Source: Microvelia longipes
Lineage: Eukaryota; Arthropoda; Insecta; Hemiptera; Veliidae
Assembly: GCA_018340805.1 (NCBI GenBank)
Contig: JACMZG010001863.1
Location: 57,966,477-58,030,476, forward strand
Length of the DNA stretch: 64,000 nt
Direction: 5' to 3'
A program made the position numbers and the translations under genes. The notes under the pieces are model-generated. The model ran no database searches. It was given only the letters and a program-made list of their open reading frames with translations, and had not been told where the DNA came from. Of this stretch, positions 1 to 11,749 are shown piece after piece. Within the stretch, counting starts at the first letter, position 1, and each line of letters opens with the position of its first letter.

Positions 1-120
1 GTTCAGGTAGTTCCTCAGTGGGAATAGGAGACCATACAGGTACAGGCCAAGCCGAACGAGATTGGTGTATCCATTTTGGTCCTTGGAACCACTCAGAACA
101 TTGAGATAAACTAAAAGCAT

Positions 121-1527
121 CTAACCCCTAGATACGACATCAGCAATATTTAGATCGGTAGAAATATGTCTCCAATCGTTTAACTGAGTGTGCTCTAAAA
201 TTGAATTAACCCGGTTACCCACATACATTTTTAATGTGTGGGGCGGTTTATTTAACCAAGAAAGTACAATACTTGAGTCAGTGTGGAGATATAATCTATC
301 AATGACCAATTTAGAAAAAACAGGTTGTAAAGAACCTATAGAACGAGCTAGTAAGAGAGCACCAGCTAGTTCTAAACGAGGAATAGTAGAGCCTTTTAGC
401 GGGGCAACTTTAGATTTTGCCAATAAGAGAGATATATGCGGCGGTGAATTACAACGTGAGACTCTTAAATAAATAACACAACCGTACCCACGTTCGGAAG
501 CGTCAGAAAATCCTAATACTTGAATAGAAGTGTAAGTTTGAGGTAGTATCCATCGCGGGAGGCGTATGTTTGAGAGACAAGATAGATCAGAAGTGAGCGA
601 ATGCCATTTTTGATACAGGTCTTTAGTGAGATGATCGTCCCATGCTAACCCTGCCGTCCAAAGAAGCTGCATAAAACATTTCAAGGCAAAGGTAAACGGG
701 GATAAAAATCCTAACGGATCGTAGATACTTGCGATAATAGATAAAACTGATCTTTTCGTAGGCGGTTCACTTCGAGTAGGTAAGTCGATATTATAGGATA
801 AAACATCAGTTGTAGGTTCCCAGCGTATCCCCAATATTTTACAGGTCTGATCTTCGGATATAATAAGCGGACTGGAAGAAGATGCGTTGACAAGACATAG
901 AAATTCTTTTGAATTACTCTTCCATTTGCTCAATTCGAAGCCGCCGGCCCTGAGCAACTGGATTAACTCATCAGCTAGACTAATTAAACTAGAAATAGAC
1001 TGGGTTCCTGTCGTAATATCATCCATGAAGGTGTCTTCTAATAACACACGTGCAGCGGCGGGAAAAACATCTCCTTCATCCTTAGCAAGCTGTATTAAGA
1101 CCCTCTGAGCATGCCAAGGGGAAGGGGTTAGTCCATATGTGACAGTATTTAACCTATACTCTTGCAAAGGTTCATCTGGATTATCTCGATAAACAATATG
1201 AGTGAATTTGCGGTCATCATCATGTAAAAGAATTTGGCGAAACATTTTTATAATGTCGCAACAGAAAACAAATTTATGGAGTCGAAAATTCATAATAATA
1301 TCCGGAACTTGTTTCTGGAGTTTCGGTCCAGGATATAACGTGTCGTTTAAAGAACGCTGAGATGCTTTCGCGCTTCCATCAAAAACTACTCGTACAGGCG
1401 TTGTTTGTGAATGCGGGTTGTGAACACAAAAATAAGGTAGAACATATTCAGCCTTTTCTAAAGTTTTTTCCATATGACCCAAATTTTCATATTCATGAAG
1501 AAAAGATGAACAATTTTCTTTGAGCAC
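121..1527 (-). pseudogene. BEL/Pao reverse transcriptase and RNase H part of Pol
   Basis: This 468-residue open frame carries the Pao-type reverse transcriptase (about residues 40-240), a linker matching the Peptidase_A17/Pao domain (about 250-330, with the stretch SIYDPLGFLSPF) and an RNase H domain (about 335-468). RT residues visible are Asp91 in CDIIKMF and the catalytic box FMDD at 167-170. RNase H acidic residues fit Asp342 (FSDAS), Glu386 (RLELAGALL), Asp417 (HTDSS) and Asp463 (IADVVSRG). Such proteins copy element RNA into DNA in cytoplasmic particles. The first methionine is internal to the real polyprotein: the upstream sequence continues in another frame. After residue 468 a stop at 121-123 is created by a one-base shift, and the neighbouring frame continues with Pol-like sequence to the window edge. 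Confidence 0.9.
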
Positions 1528-2505
1528 GTTATTGCGGCGAAAACGTTGTTCAAGTGATAAAACCGTTTAACCGCAACTGACCTAGACTCAGGAAAATTTA
1601 AATCGGTATTTTTGAATGGAAGGCGAACTATGTATCGACCGTCCTTATTCCTTTCGTGAGTAGAAACAAAATGTTTTTCGCATAGTTCGTCCTCAGGATT
1701 AAGAATTGGCGTTATAGGAACTTCTTCAGTTTCCCAGAAGCGAGTTATAGATTCTGATAATGGATCAACAGCGGTACAGAGTGATACTAAACCTCTTGGA
1801 GGCTCAGCGTCTGATGATATAGGCCCCATTACAACATCACCAAAAATAGTATGAATAACACTTTCCTTAAGATGAAAATTGGGCTGTGAAGTCAATACTA
1901 AAAGGAATAAATCAGCCCCTATGAGAAAGTCAATGGGTCCTGGAGTTCCAAACTCAGGGTCCGCTAAATTAAATTCCGAATAGTTTTTAATAAGCGAATT
2001 AGCAAGTGCAGTTGGCGGCGTAGGCCCTAAGATTTCTGGAAGAGCTACTGCTACTGTGGTTACTCGAGGCTCAGACGTAAAGCGGTTTAATTTCACACTT
2101 AACTAATCCGGTCCCTTCAACAACTGGTACCTCACCAAGTCCAGTAAAGCGTAAGCGTCGGGGAGTAACATCTAAACCTAGTTTAGCAACACAACTCTCA
2201 GTTATACAGCTGCGAAGAGAAGCTGGATCAAGAAGAGCTCTGCAAGTAGAAAAAGTGCCATCTTTACACTTTAATGAAATTAATGCAGTGCCGAGAACTA
2301 CTGTAGAGTTTATTTGTTTAGTTTGAGTAGATAAGTTTGTCTCTGAGTCCAAGTTATCAACAGTATTAGAGCACAATGACTTATTTTGATCCTGGCGTGT
2401 TGGAATTTTAACGTCGATATGAATCAATGTATGATGGCGAGCCTGACAACGGAAACATGATGATGTAGACGGCATTTCTTCACAGGGTGAGTTAAAGAAA
2501 GACAA
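1458..2505 (-). pseudogene. BEL/Pao protease and protease-RT linker, frameshifted
   Basis: Two overlapping frames (2,071-2,505 and 1,458-2,096) cover the aspartic protease region of the polyprotein. The upstream frame holds a third zinc-knuckle-like box, CFRCQARHHTLIH, and then ALLDPAS, the position of the catalytic Asp of DUF1758 retropepsins. The usual small third residue of the D-[ST]-G triad is replaced here (DPAS), so activity is doubtful even without the frame break. The downstream frame carries the flap-side sequence and IDFLIGADLF, a motif typical after the protease in Pao elements. The two frames switch near 2,071-2,096. A second switch into the RT frame falls at a short T run near 1,566. 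Confidence 0.8.
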
Positions 2506-3868
2506 TTCTCACATGCCTTTAAAGCTCTTACTTTATTTACCCTTTGCTCAGGTGACATTTGTTGAAAGCTATAACATTTATACAAGGGATGAGCAGCCTG
2601 GCAAAGAGGACACGGTGAATAAAACGAATTGTAAGATGATGTATTTGCGTATTGTGGTGTATTAGGATAAATATTCGAGACATGCGGTGCGGATGAAGAA
2701 GCGTTAGTATACTGAGAAGCGGTGGCCATCATAGGCGTGCATTGCGACGTCGATGGGAAGGCTGGCGGATATTGCAGCGCGGCGGATGAATAATAAGAAC
2801 CGTAATGCGGATGAAAAGCGGGTGCGGATTGCATAGGAGAAGCGGTTGAGTGCGTAGTGTCTTGCGGTGCGGTTGTTTGAATAGCTGTTTGTTGATTAGT
2901 AGTTGAAAAAGACAGTAAACATTTTTTAGAATTTTAGATTTAGAAGTGTCTGAAGATGTACCCTTCGAATGAGAAGAAGTCTCTGCTGCTGTTATCTCTA
3001 GAACCTTAAGCTGTTTCTTGACAAACTTAACTAAGCTATCGTACTTAGGAAAATCAGTACCAACATTTTCTCTTTCAAAGGCTTTTACAGTAACAGGGTC
3101 CAAACGACGAAGTGCCAAATTTAAAACTATTAAATCAGATAAGTCCTCGACCTCATTAGTCAACCCCACGACAGCGTCGTTGAATTTAGTGAGAAATGTT
3201 TGTAAACTTTTAGCAGTCTGGTGTATTGGTGGTTTTTCAAAAGAAAAAAGTTCATCAAAAAAGTGAGCAGCTAGTAACCTCTTGTCTTCAAAACGCTCTT
3301 CAAGAGCATTCCAAGCTGAGTTAAAAATGTTCTGCTGACAATGGGAAACTACTTATAATTTTTAGTGCTTCGGGTTCTAAATAAGAACGTAAATAATATT
3401 TACGAGCGTTGTCTAAAGATTTGTCGTTAATAATTACAGCCTTAAACAAATCTCTAAACTCGGGCCAATCTTTAATTTTACCTGAAAAATGTTTAAAATT
3501 TAAACGAGGAAGTTGATTTTGATTGCCTTCAGTAGTAGAACACCGATGCATTATAGGCTCGTTAGTAGGAACATTTTTTTTTCATAAGCAATTAAAATTG
3601 CTCCATACAAATCATCGAAAGCGGTGAGTGACTGAAAATCAGGTTCTACCTGATCATCTATTTCTACTTGCAGAGTAGAAATTTCATCAATATAAGAATA
3701 ATAATGAGCACGGGTCTCTGCTAAAGTTTGATAGCGTATAATAAATTGATTTTTAGCGGGTTCATTGTCTGGAAGTTGAGCAATAAGATCGTAAATAAGT
3801 TGAACGCGTCTAAAATAATCCTCTCTCTTCTTCTCTAAAACTCTCAAACGGGCACGTTTCGCTTCCAT
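2424..3868 (-). pseudogene. BEL/Pao Gag, broken into four frames
   Basis: The Gag region begins with a methionine at 3,868 (MEAKRARLRVLEKKRED), a charged, probably coiled-coil N-terminus. It continues through a DUF1759-like core (LPRLNFKHFSGKIKDWPEF in 3,321-3,551) into a Pro/Ser/Tyr-rich linker and zinc knuckles CPLCQAAHPLYKC and CENCLSLTHPVKKC (CCHC spacing) in 2,424-2,834. Gag proteins form the element's particle and bind its RNA. The pieces 3,551-3,868, 3,321-3,551, 2,729-3,169 and 2,424-2,834 sit in different frames. At least one break lies in an A/T homopolymer near 3,580, which suggests either indel decay or uncorrected long-read error. Confidence 0.82.
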
Positions 3869-4191
3869 GACAGTAAAATAATATTACCAGAATAAAATAG
3901 AACAAAAAATACAAAAAATAAAAATTAAACTTCGAAGGATTAATAAAGTTGATTCATAAATAATAAAATAAATTAAATCCACAATCTTGAAGGAAAAAAA
4001 TGTAAAAAATAATTTTATGAAGCTGATAACTATGCTAGATAAGCGTGAAATTCGCAATAGAAAGAAGTTTTTTGCAAGAAAATCGAAACAGTAGATGAGA
4101 GATACGCGCGAACACACATACGCGGGAGAGGTGAGAGCCTGGGAGGGGAAGTATACAGAGAGTATGGAACAAGTATAGTGAGGTGTAGACG

Positions 4192-4914
4192 CGGGGTCCT
4201 CGTGCGCCACACCACTCTAACGTCCAAGCACAGAATCCTACCTTCCAGCCCTACTATACAAAACTACTCTTACCTTCACACTAACTCTATTATAAACTTT
4301 ATAATAATTATTATAATTGAAGCTATATTATTGATTTTTTTTAATTTAAAATAAAATATAATCATAAATTTTTATAAAAAAACGAAATCTACAAAATCAT
4401 TAAAGGAATGAATCTTGAATAAATAAATTAAAATATGCATCTAATAAAATTGATTAAAGAAATATTAATTAAATTTAATAAATCTGAATTTAAAGAAATT
4501 ACTTTAAATTTAAATCCAATAAGAATTTAATTTTATATTTAATATTATTAATTTAAATCTATTAAGTTTCTGTTTTTAAAAAGAGGTTTAAAAAAAAACA
4601 AAATTTAGAGTCCACAATAATTTAAAAAAAAATGCCTGTGGCTCGAAGGCCAAAAAATGATATGGTGGAAGTTTACACCGAAAATCGGGATAAGTGACAT
4701 CACACCATGTAGTATGTATATGGAGGACTGTAACCATAAACAAGCGGTTAGCGGATACTTTAAAAAAGAACGAGGCGGTACCTGTTGGTTAGCGGCGGGC
4801 GGAGAGCTAGGCTCGAGTATGTATAGCGTTAAGACGCACACGCACACACTCCATTCTTCTTGTATTTTCACGCCTTTCTTCCGTACATGAACGTTGACCG
4901 CACGACAGTAAACA
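4192..4914 (-). repeat. Putative leader and 5' LTR of the BEL/Pao element
   Basis: Upstream of Gag on the minus strand, the complement of 4,192-4,209 starts TGGCGCACGAGGACC and could be a tRNA primer-binding site. The sequence beyond it (to about 4,914, where the minus strand begins TGTTTACTG) has the position and size expected of an LTR. The second LTR lies outside the window, so the edges cannot be confirmed by comparison, and no canonical CA end abuts the proposed PBS. Confidence 0.3.
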
Positions 4915-5025
4915 ATTATTATCTGAACGGTTTAAACTCCGTATTATTTCATAATTATTTTACCAACTACCGTGCCCCAGGCAACAAAAACCTTTTTTTT
5001 GTATTAGCGTCAAAAATTTTAAAAT

Positions 5026-6980
5026 TAACTCTGTAAGAGAGCTCTATGTATTATTTTGCTCTTTCAAAATAATCAGAGAATTATGACTAAAGCGTTATAT
5101 AGAGAGGGAATTAAGAGTCGTGAATCAAAAACCCAGGAAATCAATACGCAGCCCCTTAACATTTTCATGTCCTATAGAAGTGAAAATGAATTTCACAGAC
5201 AAATCTATTTTGAGAGAATGTTAAAACACATTAAAAATCACTGCAAGCCTTAATCAAGTAATATCGAGTGGAAATTACCTCCGGGTGTTTGACTCGATTC
5301 ACTATAATCCTCTTCTGAATCATTTAGTCTGTTAAAGCCAGATCTGACAATATAGCTCTTGTTATTTTGATAAAACTTTAGTTTCCACAGTTTTTAATCA
5401 GTTTTTGCAAATTAATTTAGTTTTACACTAGAGAGGGTTTGCAGCCCTGAGGGATGTGTTGGTAAACCTGCTGTAGTTTTAAAAGGCTAATTATTTTAAG
5501 TTTAAAAGTTGGTCTATTTTATTATCTATTATGTTGAATACAATACTGTGTGGAATTAATATCACACGTAGATTGCTTTTTAACTTATCAAAGTCAGGGA
5601 AAACTTTTTCATTTTCCTCTATAGTTTATAAAATTCCCCTTGCACAACCCATATCACGTCATGAAAACAGAGTTACCAAACTAAGTCTAAAACTCGCTAA
5701 TAATCCTTTACCACACGTAGCGTGTAAAACTATATTATTGTTAACACAATAATATGATCCATCCCGTAGCAATTGTGATAAAACAATCTCTTTGAAGTAA
5801 ATATGAAGTAAATTCTGTAATTTTATTTTTTACATAAATATAATTTTTTTTTTACTTATAGGACACATACATAGACATGCATATTTTTCCGTATTCGGGA
5901 TATTTACTATAGTTGCTAAAATATAGCACACATTTTAAAAAAAAATTGGTATCAGTATTTTTGCTATTACAATACTATCCGCTAAAGAAATGACAGAAAC
6001 GACAGAAAATCATGTTACATTTTTTTTAAAATACAATTTGAGTATAACTCTACTTTGGAAGGACAGACTAACTTTTTATTAAACTTTAAAAGCAAGAATC
6101 GTTGTTAACGAAAATATATCTAACAAATAGAAAATAAAATATTGTTCGAGAGATAAAACTTTCTATCCGTTTGCAAGTTATATTAAATGAGGGTATAGAA
6201 TATTGTTAAAGTAATGCATAATAGCGAAGGGATTTAGCAATTTAGCATAAAAAATGTGTTAACAATATAGTTTTACACGCTACGTGTGGTAAAGGATTAT
6301 TAGCGAGTTTTAGACTTAGTTTGGTAACTCTGTTTTCATGACGTGATATGGGTTGTGCAAGGGGAATTTTATAAACTATAGAGGAAAATGAAAAAGTTTT
6401 CCCTGACTTTGATAAGTTAAAAAGCAATCTACGTGTGATATTAATTCCACACAGTATTGTATTCAACATAATAGATAATAAAATAGACCAACTTTTAAAC
6501 TTAAAATAATTAGCCTTTTAAAACTACAGCAGGTTTACCAACACATCCCTCAGGGCTGCAAACCCTCTCTAGTGTAAAACTAAATTAATTTGCAAAAACT
6601 GATTAAAAACTGTGGAAACTAAAGTTTTATCAAAATAACAAGAGCTATATTGTCAGATCTGGCTTTAACAGACTAAATGATTCAGAAGAGGATTATAGTG
6701 AATCGAGTCAAACACCCGGAGGTAATTTCCACTCGATATTACTTGATTAAGGCTTGCAGTGATTTTTAATGAGTTTTAACATTTTCTCAAAATAGATTTG
6801 TCTGTGAAATTCATTTTCACTTCTATGGGACATGAAAATGTTTAGTGACAAAGGGGCTACTTATTGATTTCCAGTGTTTTTGATTCACGACTCCTGACTC
6901 CCTCTCTACCAAACTCTTTAGTCATAATTCTCTGATTAAAGAGCAGGAAAATTTTACGAAACTCTTTTACAGAGTTAATT
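5026..6980. repeat. Long inverted repeat, ~720-bp arms around a 506-bp spacer
   Basis: Positions 5,026-5,748 and 6,255-6,980 are inverted copies of each other. The inner ~510 bp of the arms (from about 5,236 inward) reads as identical, including a short matching open frame in each arm. The outer ~200 bp differs by scattered substitutions and small indels. The spacer 5,749-6,254 is AT-rich with no recognisable gene. It could be a foldback-type element, an inverted duplication homogenised by gene conversion, or an assembly fold-back. No transposase is visible. Confidence 0.9.
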
Positions 6981-8031
6981 TCTACATTTACTGTAGTTCT
7001 ATTTTAATTTTACTTTGTAGAGATAATCGGAAAATAGAGTGACTTTAAATTTCACATGACTTATGGTATTTGTCTACATTTAAACATTAAAGACCACTAA
7101 GACGATGATTGAACAATGTTTTTTTTTTATTATTAAGTAGATTATTTATATATTATTTATTGCATTACTTCTTTATCTCTAGATTAAAAGGAAAGTAAGA
7201 ATAAAATGCATTTAAAGATAAACGAGAAAGAGATTTGTAGCTAATTACAGTCTGTAGGTTAGTATGAAGATGTGGATATTCCCAAGAGACTAGCAACTAC
7301 TGTGAACTACAGCTCATTACCTGAGCAGAGTTTCAAGGGGAGCAGTGTTGCCAGTGGGTAGAACATCTCCAGTATCATTCTTGCCAACAACCGCAAACTC
7401 TCATTAGCAACCATTATCTCTTACAATTGTATTTTTGTGGTAAGTTTCCCGCCAAAAAACTCAGATTAGCTACATTAGCAGTTTAAAGGAGAGAGTTTAA
7501 CAAAATAGCTGAGTTACAAGATCTCAAGGGAGGTTTGGAAAACGTGAATTTTTATTAGGTTCTGACTTTCTTTTCACTTCATTAACCACTTATACAGGAC
7601 AATTTTATTTAACCATAATAACAGATATAGAATTAAACAGCCAATCACACACACGTAATGAATATTATTCCAAAACATTGTTTACTGTTTAGCAGTGAAC
7701 TAATTGTTTTTCAAATAACATGCAAAGATTATTTAAAACCCATTTCGGAATAATAGCATGTTTATAGGATTTTTCTGAACTTTATAAACTAGTTTAGTGA
7801 ATTCCGGAAAGCAAAATTAAACTTTAAATATGACTTTTTCGCCTAACTTTAACTCTTTAGCATAAACACTGCAGGATTTCCCACATAGACAGCATAATAT
7901 ACACCACTTAACACGTCATAAAACGCCTGAAACCGAAAATAATTATGAAATCTCGGTTTCGGATATTTAGGGCGAATACAATCCTTTTTCTAGACACTAT
8001 TATGTAGAAAAAGTAAAGAAAGTAAAATAAG
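6981..8031. other. AT-rich intergenic DNA with one degenerate dispersed repeat
   Basis: No gene is supported. Positions about 7,795-7,995 contain a degenerate copy of a repeat also seen at 13,615-14,000 and 61,240-61,560. All share a phrase like TTTAACTCTTTAGCATAAAC followed by CGGTTTCGGAT and an AATCCTTTT-like end. The stretch 7,255-7,450 is less AT-rich but has no open frame of note. Confidence 0.5.
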
Positions 8032-8613
8032 TTTATCTGCTCCTTGTAATGTAAGTTCTACTTACAGTCTTGTTATTTCACACTGTAAATGTACTTTTAC
8101 TCCCTAGGGAGGAAAAGTGAAAGTGTTGCCAACTTGACAGAATTTTTTAGTTAAATTTTTAGGATTTTTTTCGGTGTTATGTTGGTACTACGGGTAGAAT
8201 ATACAATATACACACGCTAATGTTTAAATTAAAATTATAGTATTACACATTATTCTATTGACAGCTTACAATAAAATAATGTGAAGGTAGTGGCTTTATT
8301 CTCTCTTCATCAGAGTAATTGACATGGTTAGAATAAACTAAACCAACACAATAACAATTAAGGAACTGAAGAATATATTAGTAGTTGTTAGTATTAGTTC
8401 TCTAGTCGAAGATAAAATTTAATATGCAACAAGGGATGAAAGTTTTCAGCTCTCGTATTATCTCCCTCGTCAAGCCTCGGGAGCCAAAATGTTAGTTAAC
8501 TCCCTCGGCCTGTCGGCCTCGTGAGCTAATGAAGTTTTCTCCTTCGGCGCTGCCTTAGGACGAAACTTTAACTTGAGCTGTAAAACTTACTTTCATCCCT
8601 TGTTGCATAAATA
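8032..8613 (+). repeat. Hairpin-ended dispersed repeat, copy 1
   Basis: The segment matches 55,352-55,977 in the same orientation along its whole length, with scattered changes. It starts near CTCCTTGTAATGTAAGTTC and ends with a ~185-bp inverted structure (8,423-8,608) whose stems read GCAACAAGGGATGAAAGT and its complement. The hairpin interior contains short GC-rich pairs such as CCTCGGCCTGTCGGCCTCG. The last bases, GCATAAATAACTATT, are the reverse complement of the start of the other hairpin family at 15,125 and 36,346. No coding capacity is seen, so it would be non-autonomous. Confidence 0.8.
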
Positions 8614-10079
8614 ACTATTAAAGAACTTTTTGATAGAGTTTGGCATGTATACAAGTAGATATTTACACATTCTTTTAACCGGTTAAAGTTCTTGTAAACA
8701 GAAAGTATAATATAGGTAATTAAATTGTTTTACATTTTATATCTTGGGATTAATTCTAAAAAGTTTATTCTGTCAAAGGAAATAATTTGTGCTGACGCAA
8801 TGCTTTCCTTTTTGTTACAAGCAAAAATTTGTTTTCTAAAAGGGACCCGACTATTGAGTATGATCGCCCCTTTACCTTTCATCTTACTCCTACATTTAAG
8901 TAATGATATCTTTAAAACTATTACCTAAGAGCTAGCTAGCTCAAAAATTAATGAATTAATTATTTTAGGAAAGTCTAAGCATGATGAAATAGGTTGTTGA
9001 TTTTAATAATTAATAGCTAAGAAGATTTAAGAATTACAAAAAAGCCATAAATAAATTATAAGGTATAAAACTTAAGCACTAAATAAGTTCAAGTTAAGTG
9101 AAGATATAAATTAATCTTAATGAACGAAATTATTTAAAAACGGAAACCATTAAATTAAAAGGAAAATTGGCCGTAATTTCACCGCCCAAAACATCCTTTT
9201 GTTGAGTTAAACTTTTCCAAACCAATTTGAATTTTAAGGGACATTTTTTTGGGGAAGAAAATGTATAAAATATCATGTAAATGAGCGAGGGAAATGTATT
9301 TTATAAATAAAAAAAGTTTTATGAAAGAGAAATCTTAACTCATCCCTAAATGGAAGTTAGCGTGGAAGGGGCTACTGAAAAAATAACAAATATTTTTGAA
9401 GCAATGCTTATGAGAATTACAACCATAAATGAGTTATGATTCTTAGCATTCCTGATTTTTATCTAATTATTAGATCATTTATTGGTATGCCCAAGCGTGC
9501 ACTGACGATAGACTCGTACCAAAGAGTATAGATATATATACTCCTATATATATATACCTATATACTCCTTGCTCGTACTTTTCACAGATAAGTTTTTATC
9601 AAAAGTATGTTAACACATATAATATGCTTGAAAAGTATTTGAGTCTGGGAGTCAAATCATATAAAATAGATATCATACCACGAACTAAAAACATAAAATA
9701 AAAAAAAATTCTTTGGAAATCAAGCTAAGAAAAATTAAGGTAAGTAGGAGGGAGGAGTCACGCTGGATCCAAATATTTATGTAGGTAAGTACACGTAGAA
9801 GATTTGGATGAAAGTACCTCAAAAATGACACGTAAATAGTAAGAGAGACGCGGGTCATTAACTAAATTTGATGAGACAAATTTTCTCATTGAATGTCTAA
9901 GATTCAATCCTGATATATTGTTTCATATTCCTCTTAATAGAATAATTTTATTAAGACACTATTGGCGAATTAGCTACTACCTTCGTTACTTTTGAATGAA
10001 GAGAATAGGTATGACACTCTGTCTGAGACTTGAATCTAACAGGCAATAGATAGATGATGGAAGAGATATTTTAAATTAT
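8614..10079. other. AT-rich DNA without recognisable genes
   Basis: No long open frame or known motif is present. A small TA-rich palindromic patch lies at 9,527-9,572. Nothing else can be supported. Confidence 0.5.
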
Positions 10080-10214
10080 TCAAAGAAAAATTTTAATGCT
10101 GAGAGTGTGGAGCCCCAAGCCACCAAATTGCTTAAGTGTAAATCCTCCTACGCCTCTAAAACCTTCTGGAAGGGTGGGGAATGCTCCTTTCATAAAAGGT
10201 CTCTTATCTGCCAT
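10080..10214 (-). CDS. Short open frame, 44 codons, unknown
   Basis: A minus-strand frame begins MADKRPFMKGAFPTLPEGF and is rich in Gly, Pro and aromatic residues. It is less AT-biased than its surroundings, which makes it look more like coding or former coding DNA than random sequence. No family is recognised. It could be a host exon fragment, a remnant of a mobile element, or chance. There is no homologue elsewhere in the window. Confidence 0.2.
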   Translation of the reverse strand: MADKRPFMKGAFPTLPEGFRGVGGFTLKQFGGLGLHTLSIKIFL

Positions 10215-10987
10215 ACTGATGAAAGATACAGCGTTTACTGAAACTTGATTGAATATCAAGGATTAAAAAGAACAAAGCATTACTCATTGGAAAATAGTAT
10301 TTTCCAATAGTACTAAGCGAAAGTACTATTTAAGCCAGTGAAAGCTTCTCTTAAGAGGTAGAGGGACTTTGATTTTGTGTCAAGAATGTGATTTAAAACA
10401 AGTTATGTTAACATACCTTCTAATGACATAATACTAGTGAAAACTAGAGATATTCGATAAATAATAGCAAATGCAGACAATCTATAAAAAATTATATAAA
10501 ATGTTGAATGATCCTACTCTTTTAGCTCGTCTTAAAACGCTTAAGATGTAGGGTAAGCATCTTGACCGGCTATAAGTGGCTTCAGGAGCATCTATATAAT
10601 GTGATGTAAAAGGAAAAAGCAATCTTGTCCCAGTGAGAAGTTGAAAAGAAGACGATGAGACGGAGTGATTTTTCTAAGTGAGAAGCATATGCAGGACTAA
10701 GGGATTCTTATCTCTAGATCAGCTACCATTTATTATTGGATGACAACTGATTCAAACTTCCATGGATACATTTTTGATGTATGATTAAAAAAATCATACT
10801 TTCATACCTGTCATCAGACAGGTTCAAAGAGATTATTGCTTTTATCAGATAAATGGATAAAAATGCTAAGATTATATAGAGAACAGTTTTGTTTTATATC
10901 ATTGGACTTATTGTTTAGTTACTATGTGAGTAATAGTACTTCAGGTGCGGTGGAGAACTTATACCTCTAACGGCATGTCAACAGAAT

Positions 10988-11445
10988 ACCAGACCCCACT
11001 ATGTTAAAAATAGCAAGATATTCTATAGTTTAGCCTCATTGGCCTATCACTCCACTGTGTTAAATATAGCGAGCTGTTCTATAGTTTAGCTTCATTGGCC
11101 TATCACCCCATTGTGTCAAATATAGCGAGCTATTCTATAGTTTAGCCTCATTGGCCTATCACCCCACTGTGTTAAATATAGCGAGCTATTCTATAGTTTA
11201 GCCTCATTGGCCTATCACTCCACTGTGTTAAATATAGCGAGCTATTCTATAGTTTAGCCTCATTGGCCTATCACTCCATTGTGTTAAATATAGCGAGCTA
11301 TTCTATAGTTTAGCCTCATTGGCCTATCACTCCACTGTGTTAAATATAGCGAGCTATTCTATAGTTTAGCCTCATTGGCCTATCACTCCACTGTGTTAAA
11401 TATAGCGAGCTATTCTATAGTTTACCCTTATTGGCCTTCAGATAT
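10988..11445. repeat. 56-bp tandem repeat, about 8 copies
   Basis: The unit contains CACTGTGTTAAATATAGCG, then AGCTATTCTATAGTTTAGCC and TCATTGGCCTATCAC, repeating every 56 bp from about 10,990 to 11,440. The first and last copies are the most diverged, while the middle ones differ by one or two bases. Copies are contiguous, with no unique spacers. A further broken copy lies at about 11,484-11,545, immediately before the LTR element. Confidence 0.93.
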
Positions 11446-11562
11446 GATGAAATTTCATAGTAAATCAAAAGAATGCCCTTATATCCGAACACCACTATGG
11501 TTAGCTTAGCGCTTCTTGCCTTAATAGTTTAGCCTTTTTGGCTGAAAATTTTGAGTGAGGAT

Positions 11563-11730
11563 TGTTTTAGTACTAACACTAAGTTAACACTAAGTTAATT
11601 AAACAATTAGTAAAGGTGAACAGTAACATTTAATTATATAACTCACAATGACAATATCAGAAAACATCTTGTTATAATTATTTGACAGTTGCCATAGCAA
11701 CAACAATAATAATAAAGTTACATATAAACA
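11563..11730 (-). repeat. 3' LTR of the TRIM-like element
   Basis: This 168-bp repeat reads as identical to 12,062-12,229 by eye. On the minus strand it begins TGTTTATATG and ends AACA. The purine tract (complement of 11,731-11,741) adjoins it. Confidence 0.95.
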
Positions 11731-11749
11731 TCTCCCCTTTTAGGCTAGC

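Larger units (their letters stand above)
1..4914 (-). mobile_element. BEL/Pao LTR retrotransposon, truncated by window edge
   Basis: A minus-strand retroelement whose coding order, read from high to low coordinate, is Gag, retropepsin-like protease, reverse transcriptase and RNase H. That order, the Pao-type RT and the zinc-knuckle style are characteristic of BEL/Pao. The integrase should lie before position 1, outside the window. The coding region is nearly free of internal stops within each piece but is split into at least six pieces by single-base frame changes, several at homopolymers. A frame change at about 121-126 also interrupts RNase H from the following domain. The upstream LTR and leader probably occupy about 4,192-4,914, with a weakly supported right edge. 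The element is inactive as written. Confidence 0.88.

Noticed and set aside
5531..6469. Two mirrored ~73-codon frames with matching peptides
   Set aside because: They are the same DNA in the two arms of the inverted repeat. No protein features are seen.
10988..11445. CRISPR-like look of the 56-bp repeat array
   Set aside because: The units are contiguous with no unique spacers, and the genome is eukaryotic.
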